Origin: Phaeospirillum tilakii
GTDB lineage: Bacteria; Pseudomonadota; Alphaproteobacteria; Rhodospirillales; Magnetospirillaceae
Direction: 5' to 3'
Length of the DNA: 64,000 bases
NCBI RefSeq assembly: GCF_042683125.1
Contig: NZ_JBHUIY010000012.1
Span: forward strand, 1 to 64,000
The position numbers and the translations under genes were made by a program. The stretch's first letter is position 1. Every line of letters starts with the position of its first letter. Below the pieces are notes generated by a model, which was not told the origin of the DNA, did no database searches, and worked only from the letters and a program-made list of their open reading frames with translations. Below are positions 18,071 to 25,431 of this stretch, piece after piece.

Positions 18071-19534
18071 CTACGCCGGTTCGCCGCCGGGGGTGGCCGG
18101 GCCGATGGTGAGGTTCGGCCCCTCGATCCAGTCGGTGACCAGCCGCCCCTCGGCCGGGGCGACCCGGTAGCGTTCGCCCACGGTGGTTCCGTCCGGGGCG
18201 TCGAGCCGGTCGAGCAGGGTTTCAAGCAGGGCGAATTCGGTCAGGTTGGTCGGGGCCAGCCGTTCGCCCGTCACCGTCCCTCCGGGCGGAACGATGCGGT
18301 CGAGCCGGGCGGCGACGCTGGCCTCGTCGGGATCGAGGGTGGCCTCGAACAATTCGCTGAGACGCTCGCGGAAATCCTCGATCGGGTCGGGGCTGTTGAC
18401 CGCCACCGGCCGGGGCCGCAGCGGGGCGCGCGGCGCGCGCGGCTGGGCGAAGCCGGCGGGGGAGAACAGCCGTGGCCGCATCGTCAGCAGCGACGGCGCG
18501 GCCAGGGTCTGCCCGTGCGGCTCGGCCCGGCTGCGCAGCCGGTCGAGCCGGCGCATGGTGCCGGCCAGCCGGGCGGTCAGCGAATCGTCGCTGCGGTCCA
18601 TGTAGCGCACGGTGTTGCGCAGCCGGCGTTCCAGGGTGACGCGGAAATGCTCGATCCGGCTGACGAAGCCGCCCATCCCCTCGAAGATCTCGGCGATGGT
18701 GTCGAGCTGGGTGAACACGTCGCGGCGGGCGGCGGCCAGATCCGGGCAGATCCCGTTCTTGACGTAGGCCTGGGCGATGTCCTCGACCAAGGCCGGACGG
18801 GTGGTGTAGCTGCGCGCCATCCGCGCCACGTCGGCGCGGAAGCGCAGCGGATGCTGGGCGTAGGAAAAGGTCGCCTTGTAATCGGCCACCAGGATCCGGC
18901 CGATGAAATCCTCGAAGAAGGCCTCGAGTCGGGTCTTGAGGTCGGGGCTGGCGAGGATCGCCCGCTGCACCGCGCGCAGCGAGGACAGGATCGCCCGCAG
19001 CCGGCGGGTGAAGCGGACCGCGTTGGCGGTGGCCTCGGGCAGGCCGAGCGCGGTGGCGGTGGGGTCGAGCGCCAGCGCCTCCAGGCTGGTCTTGACGTCG
19101 ATCACCACGCCGCCGAACAACTGGGGCAGGCCGCGATCGATCGCGTCGAGCTGGTCGGCCAGCGCCATCGCCGCCGGCGGCATCTCGACCACCGCGTTGA
19201 AGCCGTGCGGCTCCTCCTCGATCCAGCCGCAGCGCAGCAGCCGGCCATAGGCGTGATGGGCGCGGCGGCCGACCTCGTCGGCCGGCGGCGGCGGCGCCCG
19301 CCGCCCCGGCACCGCCGGCAGCTCCTCGAATTCCTCGGCCTCCTGCCACAGATCGGGCCGCTGGCGCAGCAGCCGGGCGATCGCCTCGATCACCTCGTCG
19401 CGCAGCGGCACCACCACCCGGGTGCCGCCGAAAAACTGGCGATAGACCACCAGCAGCGCCTCGGCATAGAGGTGACGGTTGCCCCGGCTGAACAGCAGGA
19501 AGATCGAATCGTCGAGATGGCCAAACAGCGGCAC
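18071..19534 (-). CDS. JetA/MksF-like kleisin subunit of a Wadjet-type complex
   Basis: A 487-residue protein matching the JetA family (Wadjet kleisin, MukF/MksF-like). It starts VPLFGHLDDSIFLLFSRG and AEALLVVYRQFFGG, the N-terminal winged-helix pattern of the family. The middle is helical and includes RFTRRLRAILSSLRAVQR and KATFSYAQHPLRFRADVARM, and the C-terminal part is Pro/Arg-linked and ends in a second small domain containing LTEFALLETLLDRLDAPDG. The GTG start at 19534 is chosen because the family sequence begins there and GAGGG is upstream; the reading further upstream enters repeat copy A2. It would bridge the two JetC heads. Unusually, jetB and jetC are not adjacent but 1.36 kb further on. 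Confidence 0.82.
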   Translation of the reverse strand: MPLFGHLDDSIFLLFSRGNRHLYAEALLVVYRQFFGGTRVVVPLRDEVIEAIARLLRQRPDLWQEAEEFEELPAVPGRRAPPPPADEVGRRAHHAYGRLLRCGWIEEEPHGFNAVVEMPPAAMALADQLDAIDRGLPQLFGGVVIDVKTSLEALALDPTATALGLPEATANAVRFTRRLRAILSSLRAVQRAILASPDLKTRLEAFFEDFIGRILVADYKATFSYAQHPLRFRADVARMARSYTTRPALVEDIAQAYVKNGICPDLAAARRDVFTQLDTIAEIFEGMGGFVSRIEHFRVTLERRLRNTVRYMDRSDDSLTARLAGTMRRLDRLRSRAEPHGQTLAAPSLLTMRPRLFSPAGFAQPRAPRAPLRPRPVAVNSPDPIEDFRERLSELFEATLDPDEASVAARLDRIVPPGGTVTGERLAPTNLTEFALLETLLDRLDAPDGTTVGERYRVAPAEGRLVTDWIEGPNLTIGPATPGGEPA

Positions 19535-19557
19535 GTCAGCGTTCCCTCGGTTGAAGT

Positions 19558-19724
19558 CGCGGGCTCCGCCCGCACCCGCCAAGGGCCGTAAGGCCCTTGG
19601 ATCCCTTTCCTTGTCCTTCGCGCGGCAAACGTCCGCGCCCAAGCGGAAAGGCCGTTCCGCGCCCGACCATCAATGGGTTCCAAGGGCCTTGCGGCCCTTG
19701 GCGGGGGTGGGCGGAGCCCACATC
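19558..19724. repeat. MITE-like palindromic intergenic element, copy A2
   Basis: Second copy of the element at 2744-2908, in the same orientation. It runs from CGCGGGCTCCGCCCGC with the stem CCAAGGGCC/GGCCCTTGG, through CAAGCGGAAAGGCC, to the inverted copy of the left end (GTGGGCGGAGCCCAC). Conservation against copy A1 is strong at both ends and in the centre and weaker in the loops. It lies directly upstream of the JetA-like start and downstream of the transglutaminase-like gene. Confidence 0.8.
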
Positions 19725-19760
19725 ACCCCGCAACCCAAGACATTCTGGCCGCCCCGCCGC

Positions 19761-22700
19761 CTACCGCCGCAGATCGAGGGTGTTGGGATAATCGGGATGG
19801 ATCCCGCGCTCCTCCGCCGCCGGCTGGCGCTGGGCGTGGCCGAACGGCTGGAAGCGGGCGCGGCGGCGGGCTTCGGCCTCGAACGAATTGACCGGGAAGG
19901 TGACGTAGTTGCGCCCGCCGGGATGGGCGACATGATAGCTGCACCCGGCCACCACGCTGTCGCTGTGGCGATCGACCAGATCGATCGTCAGCGGCGAATG
20001 GACCCCGATGGTGGGATGGAGCGACGAGGGCGGGTTCCAGGCGCGGTAGCGGATCCCGGCGACCCATTCGCCGTTGGTGCCGGTGGGGGCGAGCGGGACG
20101 CGGCGGCCGTTGCAGGCCAGCACCAGCCCCGGCGTGGTCAGGTTGCGGGCCTTGACCTGCAACCGCTCGACCGAGGAATCGACGTAGCGGACGGTGCCGC
20201 CGCTGCCGGGTTCCTCGCCCATCACATGCCAGGGTTCGAGCGCGGTGCGCAGTTCGACCTCGACCCCGTCATAGTCGAAGCGGCCGATCAGCGGGAAGCG
20301 GAACTCCAGATGGGGGGCGAACCAGGCCGGGTCGAAGGCGAAGCCGCCACGCCGCAGCCAGTCGAGCACCCGGGCGAAGTCGCGCTCGACCCAGTGCGGC
20401 AGCATGAAGCGGTCGCGCAGGGCCGAGCCCCAGCGCACCACCGGCTCCTGATAGGGTTGGTCCCAGAACAGCGCGACCATCGCCCGCAGCAGCAATTGCT
20501 GCACCAGACTCATCCGGGGGTGGGGCGGCATCTCGAAGCAGCGGAACTCGACCAGCCCGAGCCGGCCGGTCGGGCCGTCGGGCGAATAGAGCTTGTCGAT
20601 GCTGAGTTCGGTGCGGTGGGTGTTGCCGGTGACGTCGGCCAGCAGGTTGCGCAGGATGCGGTCGATCAGCCAGGGCGGCACCGTGGTGCCGGCCGGCGGG
20701 ATCTGGCCCAGGGCGATCTCCAGCTCGTACAGGCTGTCGTCGCGCGCCTCGTCGAGGCGGGGATGCTGGCTGGTCGGGCCGATGAACAGGCCGGAGAACA
20801 GATAGGACAGGCTGGGGTGGTTCTGCCAGAAGCGGATCAGGCTGCCGAGCAAATCGGGGCGGCGCAGGAACGGGCTGTCGGGGGCGCTGGGGCCGCCCAG
20901 CACCATGTGGTTGCCGCCGCCGGTGCCGACATGGCGGCCGTCGATCATGAATTTCTCGCTGCCGAGGCGGCAGTGCCGCGCCTCGTCATAGAGGGTCTCG
21001 GTGATCTCGACCAGATGGGCCCAGTCGCGCGCCGGCTGGACGTTGACCTCGATCACCCCGGGGTCGGGGGTGACCTTGATCACCTTGAGGCGGGGATCCT
21101 GCGGCGGCGGATAGCCTTCGAGCCGCACCGGCAGGGTCAGGTCGCGCGCGGTGTCCTCGATCGCCGCCACCAGATCGAGATATTGCTCGGCGGTCTCGAG
21201 CGGCGGCAGGAACAGGTTGAGGCAGCCCTCGCGCGGCTGGACGCACAGGGCCGAGCGCACCGTGTCGGACACCAGTCCGCGCTCGCCCGGCCGCACCCCC
21301 TGGGCCTCGGCGGCGCGCTGAAGGCGCGGCCGGACCGCCTCGGGATGGCCGGCGGCGCGGGCGGTCGAAAGCTGGCGCCGCTCCGGCAGCGGGTCGCGCG
21401 GTTCGAACGGGTCGCGCTCGATGTGATAGGGATAATCGCTGGCCGCAAGCCACGGCAGCGAGCCGAGCGGCAGGCGGAAGCCGAGCGGCGAATCCCCCGG
21501 CATCGCGATCAGCCGGCCCTGGCGGGTCGGCCACGGCCCGGTGACCCAGCGCAGCCCGTCGCGGCTGTGCCAGGGTTGCAGCGGCAGGACCATGCCGATC
21601 GGGTTGCGCAGCCCGGCGCCGAACACCCGGGCGAGGCGGGCGCGCTCCTCCGGGTCGTCGAGCCGGCTGTCGAGCGGATCGACATTGAGCGGCAGCGCCT
21701 GCTCGCGCCGCAGGTAATGGCCGGGATCCTCGAACGCCGGCTGGGCGAAGGCGGGATCGACCCCCAGCCGCTCCGCCAGCGCGGCGGTGAAGCGGGCGGC
21801 GGTGTCGGCGTCGGCGCGATGGTCGATTCCCTCGCGGGCGATCAGGCCGTCATCCTGCCACACCGGCTCGCCATCCTCGCGCCAGACCAGGGTGAAGGCC
21901 CAGCGCGGCAGGCTTTCGCCCGGATACCACTTGCCCTGGCCGAAGGTCAGCAGCCCGCCCGGGGCGAAGCGGGCGCGCAGGCGGCGGATCAGGGCGTCGG
22001 CATGGGCCCGCTTGGTCGGCCCGACCGCGGCGACGGTCCATTCCTCGCCGTCCATGTCGAGGGCGGAAACGAAGGTCGGCTCGCCGCCCTGGGTCAGGCG
22101 GACGTCGCCGGCCTGGAGCCGTTGGTCCACCGCCGCCCCCAGCGCCAGCACCGCCCGCCACTGCGCCTCGTCATAGGGCTTGGTGACGCGCGGGGTCTCC
22201 TCGATCCGGCTTACCGCCATCTCGTGGCCGAAGGTCACCTCGCACGGATCGACCGCGCCGGTGATCGGGGCGGCCCCGGTCGGCTGCGGGGTGGCGGCGA
22301 GCGGAATGTGGCCCTCGCCGGCGAACAGGCCGGAGGTGGGGTCGAGCCCGACCCAGCCGGCGCCGGGCAGATAGACCTCGGTCCAGGCATGCAGGTCGGT
22401 GAAGTCGGCCGCCGGGCCGGCCGGACCGTCGATCGGCTTCTCGTCCGGCACCAGCTGGATCAGGTAGCCCGAGACGAAGCGGGCGGCGAGGCCGAGATGG
22501 CGCAGGATCCGCACCAGCAGCCAGGCCGAATCCCGGCACGAGCCGCTGCGCAGCGTCAGAGTCTCTTCCGGGGTCTGCACCCCCGGCTCGTGGCGGATGG
22601 TGTAGCGGATGTCGTGCTGAAGGCGCTGGTTGAGCGCGACCAGGAAATCGATGGTCTGGACCGGCGGCGCGGTGGGGATGGTGGCGAGATAGGCGGCGAG

Positions 22701-23078
22701 GCGCGGCCCGGCCGGCTCGTGGACCAGGAAGGCGCGCAGGTCCTCGGCCAGATCGTCAGGATAGACCAGGGGAAAGGTCTCGGCCTCGGGGGCGAGGAAG
22801 AAGTCGAACGGATTGATCACCGCGAGATCGGCGACCAGATCGACCGACACCACGAATTCCTCGACCGGGTCGGGGAACACCGCGCGGGCCAGCCAGTTGC
22901 CGTGCGGATCCTGCTGCCAGTTGAGGAAATGGGCGGCGGGGGTGATCTTCAGCGAATAGGACAGCACGTCGGTCCGGCTGTGCGGCGCCGGGCGCAGGCG
23001 GATCACCTGCGGCGACAGCGCCACCGCGCGGTCATAGCGGTAGCGGGTCAGATGGTGCAGCTTGACTTTGATCCCCAT
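19761..23078 (-). CDS. Large transglutaminase-like protein with C-terminal DUF2126
   Basis: A 1105-residue cytoplasmic protein. Residues about 1-290 form a bacterial transglutaminase-like (BTLCP) region opening with VKLHHLTRYRYDRAVALSPQ. Its Cys-His-Asp triad is in SGSCRDSAW (near 179), DLHAWTEVYLPG (near 227) and WVGLDPTSG. The rest is DUF2126, with DVRLTQGGEPTFVS, GQGKWYPGESLPRW, GGGNHMVLGG and the terminal RRVPLAPTGTNGEWVAGIRY. Such fusions occur with alpha-E and circularly permuted ATP-grasp proteins in an uncharacterised amide-bond system; those partners are not next to it here. Function is unknown: family relationship suggests hydrolysis or transfer on peptide amides. The ATG lies in a typical context, and a proximal upstream spacer of 200 bp is non-coding. 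Confidence 0.88.
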   Translation of the reverse strand: MGIKVKLHHLTRYRYDRAVALSPQVIRLRPAPHSRTDVLSYSLKITPAAHFLNWQQDPHGNWLARAVFPDPVEEFVVSVDLVADLAVINPFDFFLAPEAETFPLVYPDDLAEDLRAFLVHEPAGPRLAAYLATIPTAPPVQTIDFLVALNQRLQHDIRYTIRHEPGVQTPEETLTLRSGSCRDSAWLLVRILRHLGLAARFVSGYLIQLVPDEKPIDGPAGPAADFTDLHAWTEVYLPGAGWVGLDPTSGLFAGEGHIPLAATPQPTGAAPITGAVDPCEVTFGHEMAVSRIEETPRVTKPYDEAQWRAVLALGAAVDQRLQAGDVRLTQGGEPTFVSALDMDGEEWTVAAVGPTKRAHADALIRRLRARFAPGGLLTFGQGKWYPGESLPRWAFTLVWREDGEPVWQDDGLIAREGIDHRADADTAARFTAALAERLGVDPAFAQPAFEDPGHYLRREQALPLNVDPLDSRLDDPEERARLARVFGAGLRNPIGMVLPLQPWHSRDGLRWVTGPWPTRQGRLIAMPGDSPLGFRLPLGSLPWLAASDYPYHIERDPFEPRDPLPERRQLSTARAAGHPEAVRPRLQRAAEAQGVRPGERGLVSDTVRSALCVQPREGCLNLFLPPLETAEQYLDLVAAIEDTARDLTLPVRLEGYPPPQDPRLKVIKVTPDPGVIEVNVQPARDWAHLVEITETLYDEARHCRLGSEKFMIDGRHVGTGGGNHMVLGGPSAPDSPFLRRPDLLGSLIRFWQNHPSLSYLFSGLFIGPTSQHPRLDEARDDSLYELEIALGQIPPAGTTVPPWLIDRILRNLLADVTGNTHRTELSIDKLYSPDGPTGRLGLVEFRCFEMPPHPRMSLVQQLLLRAMVALFWDQPYQEPVVRWGSALRDRFMLPHWVERDFARVLDWLRRGGFAFDPAWFAPHLEFRFPLIGRFDYDGVEVELRTALEPWHVMGEEPGSGGTVRYVDSSVERLQVKARNLTTPGLVLACNGRRVPLAPTGTNGEWVAGIRYRAWNPPSSLHPTIGVHSPLTIDLVDRHSDSVVAGCSYHVAHPGGRNYVTFPVNSFEAEARRRARFQPFGHAQRQPAAEERGIHPDYPNTLDLRR

Positions 23079-23278
23079 GGTCCGCCCTCGTCCGAGTCCA
23101 GCCGGGTCGTTCCCGGTCGTCGGACGTGCGCGGAGCCCGGCCGTTCCGTCGCGGGATCGCCGTCGTCACCCCGCCCGCCACCAGTTTCGTTCCGGGCAAT
23201 GAGGGACGCTACCCCGCTTTGGCGCCGCCATCAACCCCAGGAAAGCCGCGCCGCGTGCGGCGGGCCGGGGGGAACGGG

Positions 23279-23689
23279 CTATTGGTTGCCGCCGAGATCG
23301 TGGCGGCCGTCGGTGAGGTGAAGATCGCGCTCGGTCACCGGGCAGGCGGCGACGCCGGTGCCGTGCCCGCCCAGCGGCTGGACCACCGCCTCGACCATGC
23401 AGCTCTGGGCGCAGACCTCGCCGCAGATCTCGGCCTGATTGTCCCAGGCCTCGGTGGCGGCCAGTTCGACATAGCCGTGCATCGCCTTGATCTCGGCCTC
23501 GGAATAGCGCCCGGCCATCGCCTTGGGATATTCGGCCAGCATCCGGTCCGAGGAAATGTCGGAACAGCCGCAGCGGGCGATCAGACCGGCGAAGCGGCCC
23601 ATCCGCCCTTCCCAGGCCGGCTGGTCGGGGGCGGGCAGGCAGCCGGCCAGCAGCGGCAGCACCGTCAGGGTCAGGGGCGCCAGTCTCAT
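23279..23689 (-). CDS. Cysteine-rich putative lipoprotein of unknown function
   Basis: A 136-residue protein with a short signal sequence ending in the lipobox LLAGC, so the mature protein would be lipidated at Cys17. The mature part has several cysteines in pairs (RCGCSD near 40, and CGEVCAQSC near 89-97, then ACPVTE), suggesting disulfides or metal binding. No family is recognised. GGGAGGG precedes the ATG. The start overlaps the stop of the gene upstream (ATGA), so the two are translationally coupled. Confidence 0.75.
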   Translation of the reverse strand: MRLAPLTLTVLPLLAGCLPAPDQPAWEGRMGRFAGLIARCGCSDISSDRMLAEYPKAMAGRYSEAEIKAMHGYVELAATEAWDNQAEICGEVCAQSCMVEAVVQPLGGHGTGVAACPVTERDLHLTDGRHDLGGNQ

Positions 23690-24009
23690 GATCCCTCCCG
23701 TTCGACGTGGTCGGCGAGGCGCCCGAGCGCGGCCGACAGCAGGCGGTGGTCGTTGGCGTCGATCACCGCGGCCAGCACCGCCGCGGCCTCGGCGCCGATC
23801 AGGTCGAGGGCGATCAGGGCCGGCAGCACCCCCTCCTCGGCCAGCAGGTCGATCGCCTCCTTGAACAGGCGATGGCGGCCGCCGCGCGATTCCTCGCCCA
23901 GCAGCTCGTCGAGTGCCTGCGGACAGGGTTGCTTGCGATGAATCTTGAAGGCCAGTCCGCGCAGCAGACGCGCTTTTTCCTCGCGCGCGAGGGACTCGTT
24001 GCGAGCCAT
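23686..24009 (-). CDS. Small hypothetical protein, coupled to the lipoprotein gene
   Basis: A 107-residue, mostly alpha-helical cytoplasmic protein with no recognised family. Features: a basic N-terminal half (EEKARLLRGLAFKIHRKQPC), a middle rich in Leu/Ala, and a repeat-like hydrophobic part (VLPALIALDLIGAEAAAVLA). GGGGAG lies about 10 bases before the ATG. Its TGA overlaps the ATG of the cysteine-rich lipoprotein by 4 bases, so they form a two-gene operon transcribed away from the SH3 gene. Confidence 0.7.
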   Translation of the reverse strand: MARNESLAREEKARLLRGLAFKIHRKQPCPQALDELLGEESRGGRHRLFKEAIDLLAEEGVLPALIALDLIGAEAAAVLAAVIDANDHRLLSAALGRLADHVEREGS

Positions 24010-24153
24010 GATCGGTGCTCCCCGCCGGGGAGCCCGGCTGGCGTCACCTTACGCTTTCCGGCCCGGGGCGCGTCAACCCTCTTGGCGGGCAGGGGAGAGG
24101 CCCCGCCTTGACCGCACGCCGCGCCTCCCCGCTATAATAACGCGGGAGGATTC

Positions 24154-24666
24154 ATGCCCGGCCGCGACCTGTCACGACTGACCCCGTTCCTGCTGCTGTT
24201 GGCCGTGCTGACGGCGCCCCCGGTCCAGGCCGCTCCGGCCGAGGGCAGCGGCCTGCCATTGCCGCGCTTCGTCTCGCTGCGCGCCGACGAGGTCAACCTG
24301 CGCACCGGCCCCGGCACCCGCTATCCGATCGAATGGATCTATTCGCGCAAGGATCTGCCGGTCGAGGTGGTGGCCGAGTTCGAGACCTGGCGCAAGATCC
24401 GCGACTGGCAGGGCAGCGAGGGCTGGGTGCTCCAGACCATGCTGTCGAGCCGGCGGATGATGGTGGTGATCGGCGGGCCGCATCCGCTGCGCGCCTCGGA
24501 TTCGGACTCGGCCGAGACGGTGGCGATGGTCGAGGCCGGCGTGCTTGGCCGTCTGCTGCAATGTCCGCGCAACCGCGATTACTGCCGGGCCGAGTTCGGC
24601 CGCACCCAGGGCTGGCTGCGCCGCGACGAGATCTGGGGCGTCTACAAGGGCGAATGGATCGAATAG
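24154..24666 (+). CDS. Exported SH3-domain protein
   Basis: A 170-residue periplasmic or surface protein. A signal peptide (FLLLLAVLTAPPVQAAP) is followed by a bacterial SH3-type fold: RADEVNLRTGPGTRYPIEW at about 45-62, FETWRKIRDWQGSEGWV at about 78-93, and a second lobe ending GWLRRDEIWGVY. Such domains bind cell-wall peptides or other proteins. GGGAGGATT precedes the ATG. It is divergent from the lipoprotein pair and convergent with the TraT-like gene, whose stop is 10 bp away. Confidence 0.88.
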   Translation: MPGRDLSRLTPFLLLLAVLTAPPVQAAPAEGSGLPLPRFVSLRADEVNLRTGPGTRYPIEWIYSRKDLPVEVVAEFETWRKIRDWQGSEGWVLQTMLSSRRMMVVIGGPHPLRASDSDSAETVAMVEAGVLGRLLQCPRNRDYCRAEFGRTQGWLRRDEIWGVYKGEWIE

Positions 24667-24675
24667 CCGCCCCGC

Positions 24676-25431
24676 CTACAGCAGGCTGATCAGCGAGCGG
24701 ATCTGACGTTCGCGGATGTCGTCGGCGATTTCCTGCTGGCTGACCATCCGGCCCCCGCCGTAATTGGCGATGGTGACGCGGTGGACCTGGGCGAACGAGC
24801 CGGCGCCGCCCTCGTCCCAATCGTCGAGGCGCGGGCTGCCGTCGAAGGTGACGACCCGGCGGGGGCGGCTGGCGTTGCGGCGGACGGCGAAGGTCGCCTC
24901 GGTCACCACCACATAGATGTTGTCGGCGACGAACTGGCCGGCGATCGCTCCCAGCGTCGCCCCGGCGGCCAGCCCCATCGCCGCGCCGCCGGCCGCGCCA
25001 CCCGGGCCGCCCTGGGTGGCGTTGATCCCGGCCCCGGCCCCGGCGCCGCCGACCGCGCCGAACAGGGCGAACTGGGTCATCATGTCGCGGTCGAACTGCT
25101 GGCTGCGCACCACGTTGAGATCGACCTTGAGGCCGAAATCGATCCCGTCCGAGCGTTGGTAGCCCTTGGCGAGATAGCCCTGGAGGATGCGCTCGCGCAC
25201 CGCGTCGAGGTCCCAGGCGGAATCGCCCGACAGGTTGCGCACCGACAGCTTGAGCCGGCGGTTGGGGTAGAGGGCGGCGTCGGTGAACACCGAGCCGTCG
25301 GCCCGCATCCCGTACATCCGCTCGCCCTTGGCATCGACCACCATGTCGCCGACATTGCCGCGCCGGCAGGCGCCGAGCAGCCCGGCCAGCCCCAGGGTGA
25401 CGAAAGCGCGTCGGCCCAGTCCCATCCTCAT
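24676..25431 (-). CDS. TraT-like complement-resistance lipoprotein
   Basis: A 251-residue lipoprotein resembling TraT, the outer-membrane surface-exclusion and serum-resistance protein of F-like plasmids. The signal sequence ends in GLLGAC (lipobox). The TraT pattern is visible in KLSVRNLSGDSAWDLDAVRE, a glycine/alanine-rich membrane-spanning stretch (FALFGAVGGAGAGAGINATQ, then GAAMGLAAGATLGAIAG), VVVTEATFAVRR and the C-terminal RVTIANYGGGRMV. Its ATG overlaps the stop of the protease gene upstream (ATGA), so the two are cotranslated. On a chromosome it more probably alters surface properties than mating. Confidence 0.8.
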   Translation of the reverse strand: MRMGLGRRAFVTLGLAGLLGACRRGNVGDMVVDAKGERMYGMRADGSVFTDAALYPNRRLKLSVRNLSGDSAWDLDAVRERILQGYLAKGYQRSDGIDFGLKVDLNVVRSQQFDRDMMTQFALFGAVGGAGAGAGINATQGGPGGAAGGAAMGLAAGATLGAIAGQFVADNIYVVVTEATFAVRRNASRPRRVVTFDGSPRLDDWDEGGAGSFAQVHRVTIANYGGGRMVSQQEIADDIRERQIRSLISLL

